From Candidatus Phaeomarinibacter sp. (GTDB lineage: Bacteria > Pseudomonadota > Alphaproteobacteria > CGMCC-115125), in the NCBI GenBank assembly GCA_028279995.1, contig JANQMQ010000120.1, positions 1-8,399 of the forward strand: a stretch of DNA of 8,399 nt. Reading direction: 5' to 3'. The notes below the pieces were generated by a model. The model was not told where the DNA came from and made no database searches. It saw nothing but the letters and a program-made list of their open reading frames with translations. Shown piece after piece: positions 6,894 to 8,399 of the stretch. The translations under genes and the position numbers were made by a program. Numbering within the stretch: position 1 is the stretch's first letter; each line of letters begins with the position of its first letter.

Positions 6894-6923
6894 AACGGGG
6901 CCTGAGCTTCTGCCGACCCCGTT
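6894..6923. repeat. Inverted repeat AACGGGG/CCCCGTT
   Basis: Perfect 7-bp arms at 6894-6900 and 6917-6923 around a 16-nt loop, immediately beside the 22-bp tandem repeat. There is no U-tract in either direction, so it is unlikely to be an intrinsic terminator. Confidence 0.45.
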
Positions 6924-6933
6924 CAAGGAAACC

Positions 6934-6945
6934 CGTACCGGTACG
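6934..6945. repeat. 12-bp perfect palindrome CGTACCGGTACG
   Basis: Self-complementary with no central spacer, about 77 nt upstream of the yjhX start. It is a possible dimeric protein site for the plus-strand side; no regulator is identified. Confidence 0.4.
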
Positions 6946-7021
6946 TTGATTGCGTGCTGATGGCGATGTGCGTCCGCATGCCAATCCACCGGTGCTTCTT
7001 CTTCTGACGGCACTTCTTCCC

Positions 7022-7294
7022 ATGAACATTTCACGAGACGAACAGCGGGTGCTGCACGCCCTCGCTCAGGGCGGTTACATCCGCCATTTCCGCCATGTTT
7101 CCCCCTCAGGGCGTCGACAGCGCGTGATCCGCGTTGAGTGCGTCACCCGGGACGGCTGGCTACTCTCTGCCTGCACCCTGGAAATCTTTGCGAAACTGCG
7201 AAAAAGGCGGCTCATTGCCTCTTCAGATGGCCAGCCTTACCGGATCACCCGAAAGGGACTGGCATCCGTTCGTGCACGGCCGGACAACAGGTGA
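7022..7294 (+). CDS. yjhX: YjhX (TopAI) family toxin homologue
   Basis: A 90-residue member of the YjhX family (UPF0386). Recognised from the nearly invariant start [20 protein letters not shown], the central [24 protein letters not shown], and the end [21 protein letters not shown]. In E. coli YjhX (TopAI) inhibits topoisomerase I and is countered by its neighbour YjhQ, a GNAT-type protein. Here no such partner lies in the window, so it is solitary, as often seen in alphaproteobacteria, and toxicity is not established. It has about five extra residues around 25-34 (HVSPSGRRQ) compared with the 85-aa E. coli protein as I recall it, and RPDNR where QLDNR is usual. The ATG at 7022 was chosen over longer in-frame versions because it matches the family N-terminus. 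No good Shine-Dalgarno precedes it, so expression may be low. Confidence 0.87.
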   Translation: MNISRDEQRVLHALAQGGYIRHFRHVSPSGRRQRVIRVECVTRDGWLLSACTLEIFAKLRKRRLIASSDGQPYRITRKGLASVRARPDNR

Positions 7295-7327
7295 GGCCTT
7301 CAGGGGCGATACCCGGGCCGAGAATGC

Positions 7328-7356
7328 TTGCATCGGGGAGATATTTCGCGTATGTC
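7328..7356 (+). promoter_or_regulatory. rpsF: Weak candidate promoter for rpsF-rpsR
   Basis: TTGCAT (7328-7333) and TATGTC (7351-7356) are separated by 17 nt, the optimal spacing, but each hexamer matches the sigma-70 consensus at only three positions. It lies between yjhX and rpsF and would give a 5' leader of roughly 170 nt. Confidence 0.25.
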
Positions 7357-7444
7357 CCCGCATCGCTCAAGGTCCGGAGCCGGGAGCTGAAGGAACGGCG
7401 CTTTAGCGCTTGCGTGTTTCGTACAACGGTTTCCAGTGTTCCCG

Positions 7445-7492
7445 CCCGGTTCGTCTGCCAAGGAGATCTCCCTCTCCTCGACGAAGAACGGG
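7445..7492 (+). ncRNA. Candidate structured rpsF leader
   Basis: Three nested helices can form 44 nt before the rpsF start. CCCG (7445-7448) pairs with CGGG (7489-7492). TTCGTC (7450-7455) pairs with GACGAA (7480-7485). AGGAG (7461-7465) pairs with CTCCT (7474-7478). The first and second helices are separated by a 1x3 internal loop. In other bacteria the S6:S18 complex binds a hairpin in the rpsF mRNA leader as negative autoregulation. Position fits, but I could not match that motif's conserved CCG element with certainty. Confidence 0.4.
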
Positions 7493-7535
7493 GCTTCGCG
7501 CCTGGACCAGCGGATTGTCAAGGGAGCCCATCTAG

Positions 7536-7997
7536 ATGGCGCTTTACGAACACGTGTTTATTGCCCGGCAGGATGTGTCGGCGCAGCAGGTCGAGGCTCT
7601 GACTGAAGAGTTCAAAACCGTGCTGGAAAGCAATGGCGGCTCGGTTGCAAAAAACGAGTACTGGGGCATCAAGACCCTCGCCTACAAGATCAAGAAGAAC
7701 CGCAAGGGTCACTACACCCTGCTCAACATCGACGCACCGCATGCAGCGGTTGCGGAAATGGAACGCCAGATGCGTCTGCATGACGACATTCTACGCTTCA
7801 TGACGCTGCGCGTTGAAGAACACGAAGAAGGCCCGTCGGCCATGATGCAGTCGCGCGGTCGCGATGACCGTCGTGGCGGTCGCGGCGGCGACCGTGGTGG
7901 CCGTGGTGGTGATCGCGGTGGAGACCGTGGCGAGCGCCGCCCCGCACCTGCGGCTGAGGCAGCGGCACCTGCAAGCGAAGGAGCAGACGCATCATGA
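7536..7997 (+). CDS. rpsF: 30S ribosomal protein S6
   Basis: S6 sits on the platform of the 30S subunit and binds 16S rRNA as a pair with S18. The conserved domain covers residues 1 to about 100: [39 protein letters not shown] at 41-65, and [16 protein letters not shown] at 86-101. Together these make up the usual S6 ferredoxin-like fold. The protein is 153 aa, longer than the roughly 100-residue core. Residues 107-135 are an Arg/Gly/Asp-rich low-complexity tail (RGG and GDRGG units), followed by an Ala/Pro/Glu end. C-terminal extensions of this sort are common in alphaproteobacterial S6. AAGGGAG lies about 9 nt before the ATG. The stop overlaps the rpsR start as ATGA, giving coupled translation of the two partner proteins. 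Confidence 0.98.
   Translation: MALYEHVFIARQDVSAQQVEALTEEFKTVLESNGGSVAKNEYWGIKTLAYKIKKNRKGHYTLLNIDAPHAAVAEMERQMRLHDDILRFMTLRVEEHEEGPSAMMQSRGRDDRRGGRGGDRGGRGGDRGGDRGERRPAPAAEAAAPASEGADAS
7871..7934 (+). repeat. rpsF: In-frame low-complexity repeat encoding the RGG-like tail of S6
   Basis: Repeating CGTGGCGGT/GACCGTGGTGG-type units encode Arg-Gly-Gly and Gly-Asp-Arg-Gly-Gly. The units vary at third positions, showing selection on the protein rather than fresh DNA slippage alone. Copy number could still vary between strains. Confidence 0.6.
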
Positions 7998-8242
7998 AGA
8001 TCATCCAGACAGACGCGTCACGCCGGCCGTTCTTCCGCCGTCGCAAGACATGCCCGTTCTCCGGCGCCAATGCACCGAAGATCGACTACAAGGACACACG
8101 TCTCCTGCAGCGCTACATCTCGGAGCGCGGCAAGATCGTTCCAAGCCGTATCACGGCTGTGTCCGCCAAGAAGCAGCGTGAACTGGCCCGTGCCATCAAG
8201 CGCGCCCGCTTCATGGCTATTCTGCCCTACGTGGTAGACTAA
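7994..8242 (+). CDS. rpsR: 30S ribosomal protein S18
   Basis: Small basic protein (82 aa) that pairs with S6 on the 30S platform near the mRNA exit region. Seen: the N-terminal basic stretch [14 protein letters not shown], the core [21 protein letters not shown] (about 32-52), and the terminal helix [21 protein letters not shown]. All are standard for S18. One Cys (C20) of the ancestral zinc-type site remains in TCPFSG; a full four-Cys site is absent. The start overlaps the rpsF stop by 4 nt (ATGA), with AAGGAG about 10 nt upstream inside rpsF. A strong intrinsic terminator begins 8 nt after the stop, so it is the last gene of this transcript. Confidence 0.98.
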   Translation: MKIIQTDASRRPFFRRRKTCPFSGANAPKIDYKDTRLLQRYISERGKIVPSRITAVSAKKQRELARAIKRARFMAILPYVVD

Positions 8243-8250
8243 ACAGATCA

Positions 8251-8284
8251 GGGCCTGCCGTTGCACCCAACGGTGGGCCCTTTT
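8251..8284 (+). terminator. Intrinsic terminator of rpsF-rpsR
   Basis: GGGCCTGCCGTTG (8251-8263) pairs with CAACGGTGGGCCC (8268-8280) through 13 consecutive pairs, two of them G-U wobbles, around a CACC tetraloop. TTTT follows at 8281-8284. It begins 8 nt after the rpsR stop. Confidence 0.93.
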
Positions 8285-8346
8285 CTCCTGCGGGGCTCAA
8301 CCTCCGCTTGTGCCCACACTTATTAGCTGTGTGATTGAACGCGCGA

Positions 8347-8399
8347 ATGGGTAATCTGCCTCACTGGCTGACTGGCGTGTTGGCAGGCCTTGCACGCGC
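8347..8399 (+). CDS. 5' fragment of a probable membrane protein gene
   Basis: An open frame starts at ATG 8347 and runs off the window edge after 17 codons, reading MGNLPHWLTGVLAGLAR. The hydrophobic, Gly/Ala/Leu-rich start would suit a first membrane helix. In many alphaproteobacteria rpsR is followed by a DUF2232 membrane protein gene and then rplI, so that is the leading guess from context. A TTG at 8335 is an alternative start; TGA at 8332 closes the frame upstream. No clear Shine-Dalgarno sequence is visible. The 62 nt between the terminator and this start hold no other gene, only a CACAC/GTGTG inverted pair. Confidence 0.35.
   Translation, partial: MGNLPHWLTGVLAGLAR

Larger units (their letters stand above)
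6689..7021. promoter_or_regulatory. Divergent intergenic region between fabD and yjhX
   Basis: This 333-nt region has no credible gene and should carry the fabD promoter (minus) and possibly that of yjhX (plus). The only fair -35 for fabD is TTGACT (6773-6768, minus). Seventeen nt downstream the -10 position reads GTCTTT, a poor match, so the promoter is not well defined. The region is dense in symmetric elements, listed separately. No recognisable -10/-35 pair for yjhX was found. Confidence 0.5.

Noticed and set aside
6395..6895. Plus-strand open frame of 166 codons reaching from fabD into the intergenic region
   Set aside because: Half is antisense to fabD. The rest crosses palindromes and the tandem repeat, and no protein family is recognisable.
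6894..6923. AACGGGG/CCCCGTT stem as an intrinsic terminator
   Set aside because: A 16-nt loop and no T-run on either strand, and it stands between divergent genes where none is needed.
6685..7029. Minus-strand open frame of 114 codons upstream of fabD
   Set aside because: It overlaps the fabD start and ribosome binding site, is Arg-rich, translates the tandem DNA repeat, and has no motif. Noncoding regulatory DNA is the better reading.
7398..7409. GCGC-TTTA-GCGC as terminator of yjhX
   Set aside because: The stem has only four pairs, there is no U-tract, and it is over 100 nt after the stop codon.
7300..7521. Minus-strand open frame in the rpsF leader
   Set aside because: It lies over the leader hairpin and the ribosome binding site region of rpsF, has no family resemblance, and has no upstream promoter or ribosome site.

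Overview
The window looks like chromosomal core DNA of an alphaproteobacterium, possibly of the Rhizobiales/Parvibaculum kind. Two things support this. One is the gene order fabD, fabG, acpP, fabF, mltG, yicC, gmk, which is a familiar alphaproteobacterial arrangement. The other is an rpsF-rpsR pair apparently followed by another gene, as in that class. The genus cannot be named from sequence reading alone. Sampled parts of the core genes are about 60% G+C by hand count.

Positions 27-6688 are read entirely on the minus strand, in the order fabD, a small GFA-family zinc protein, fabG, acpP, fabF, mltG, yicC, gmk. FabD loads malonyl groups onto the acyl carrier protein AcpP. FabF condenses malonyl-ACP with acyl-ACP, and FabG reduces the resulting 3-ketoacyl-ACP. 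MltG cuts nascent peptidoglycan, YicC is an RNase-family protein, and Gmk makes GDP from GMP. The group therefore joins membrane lipid synthesis, wall synthesis and nucleotide/RNA metabolism. Most junctions are short: 23 nt fabD-GFA, 15 nt GFA-fabG, 9 nt mltG-yicC, and an 8-nt yicC-gmk overlap. The exceptions are 306 nt before acpP and 121 nt between acpP and fabF. These suggest a separate acpP promoter and possible uncoupling of acpP from fabF.

Positions 6689-7021 form a divergent intergenic region unusually rich in symmetry. It holds two palindromes close to fabD, an exact tandem 22-bp duplication, a 7-bp-stem inverted repeat and a perfect 12-bp palindrome. This is the least explained part of the window.

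Positions 7022-8242 are read on the plus strand. First comes a YjhX/TopAI-family gene with no visible YjhQ partner. A 241-nt gap follows, which includes a plausible structured leader for rpsF. Then come rpsF, whose product has an Arg-Gly-Asp-rich tail, and rpsR, overlapping by ATGA. A strong intrinsic terminator closes this unit, and a gene fragment begins at 8347 and runs off the edge.

I see no convincing new multi-gene system. The items most worth checking are the fabD/yjhX intergenic region, the orphan YjhX/TopAI homologue, the zinc protein inserted into the fab operon, and the rpsF leader. No rRNA, tRNA, CRISPR array or intact transposase gene was seen.
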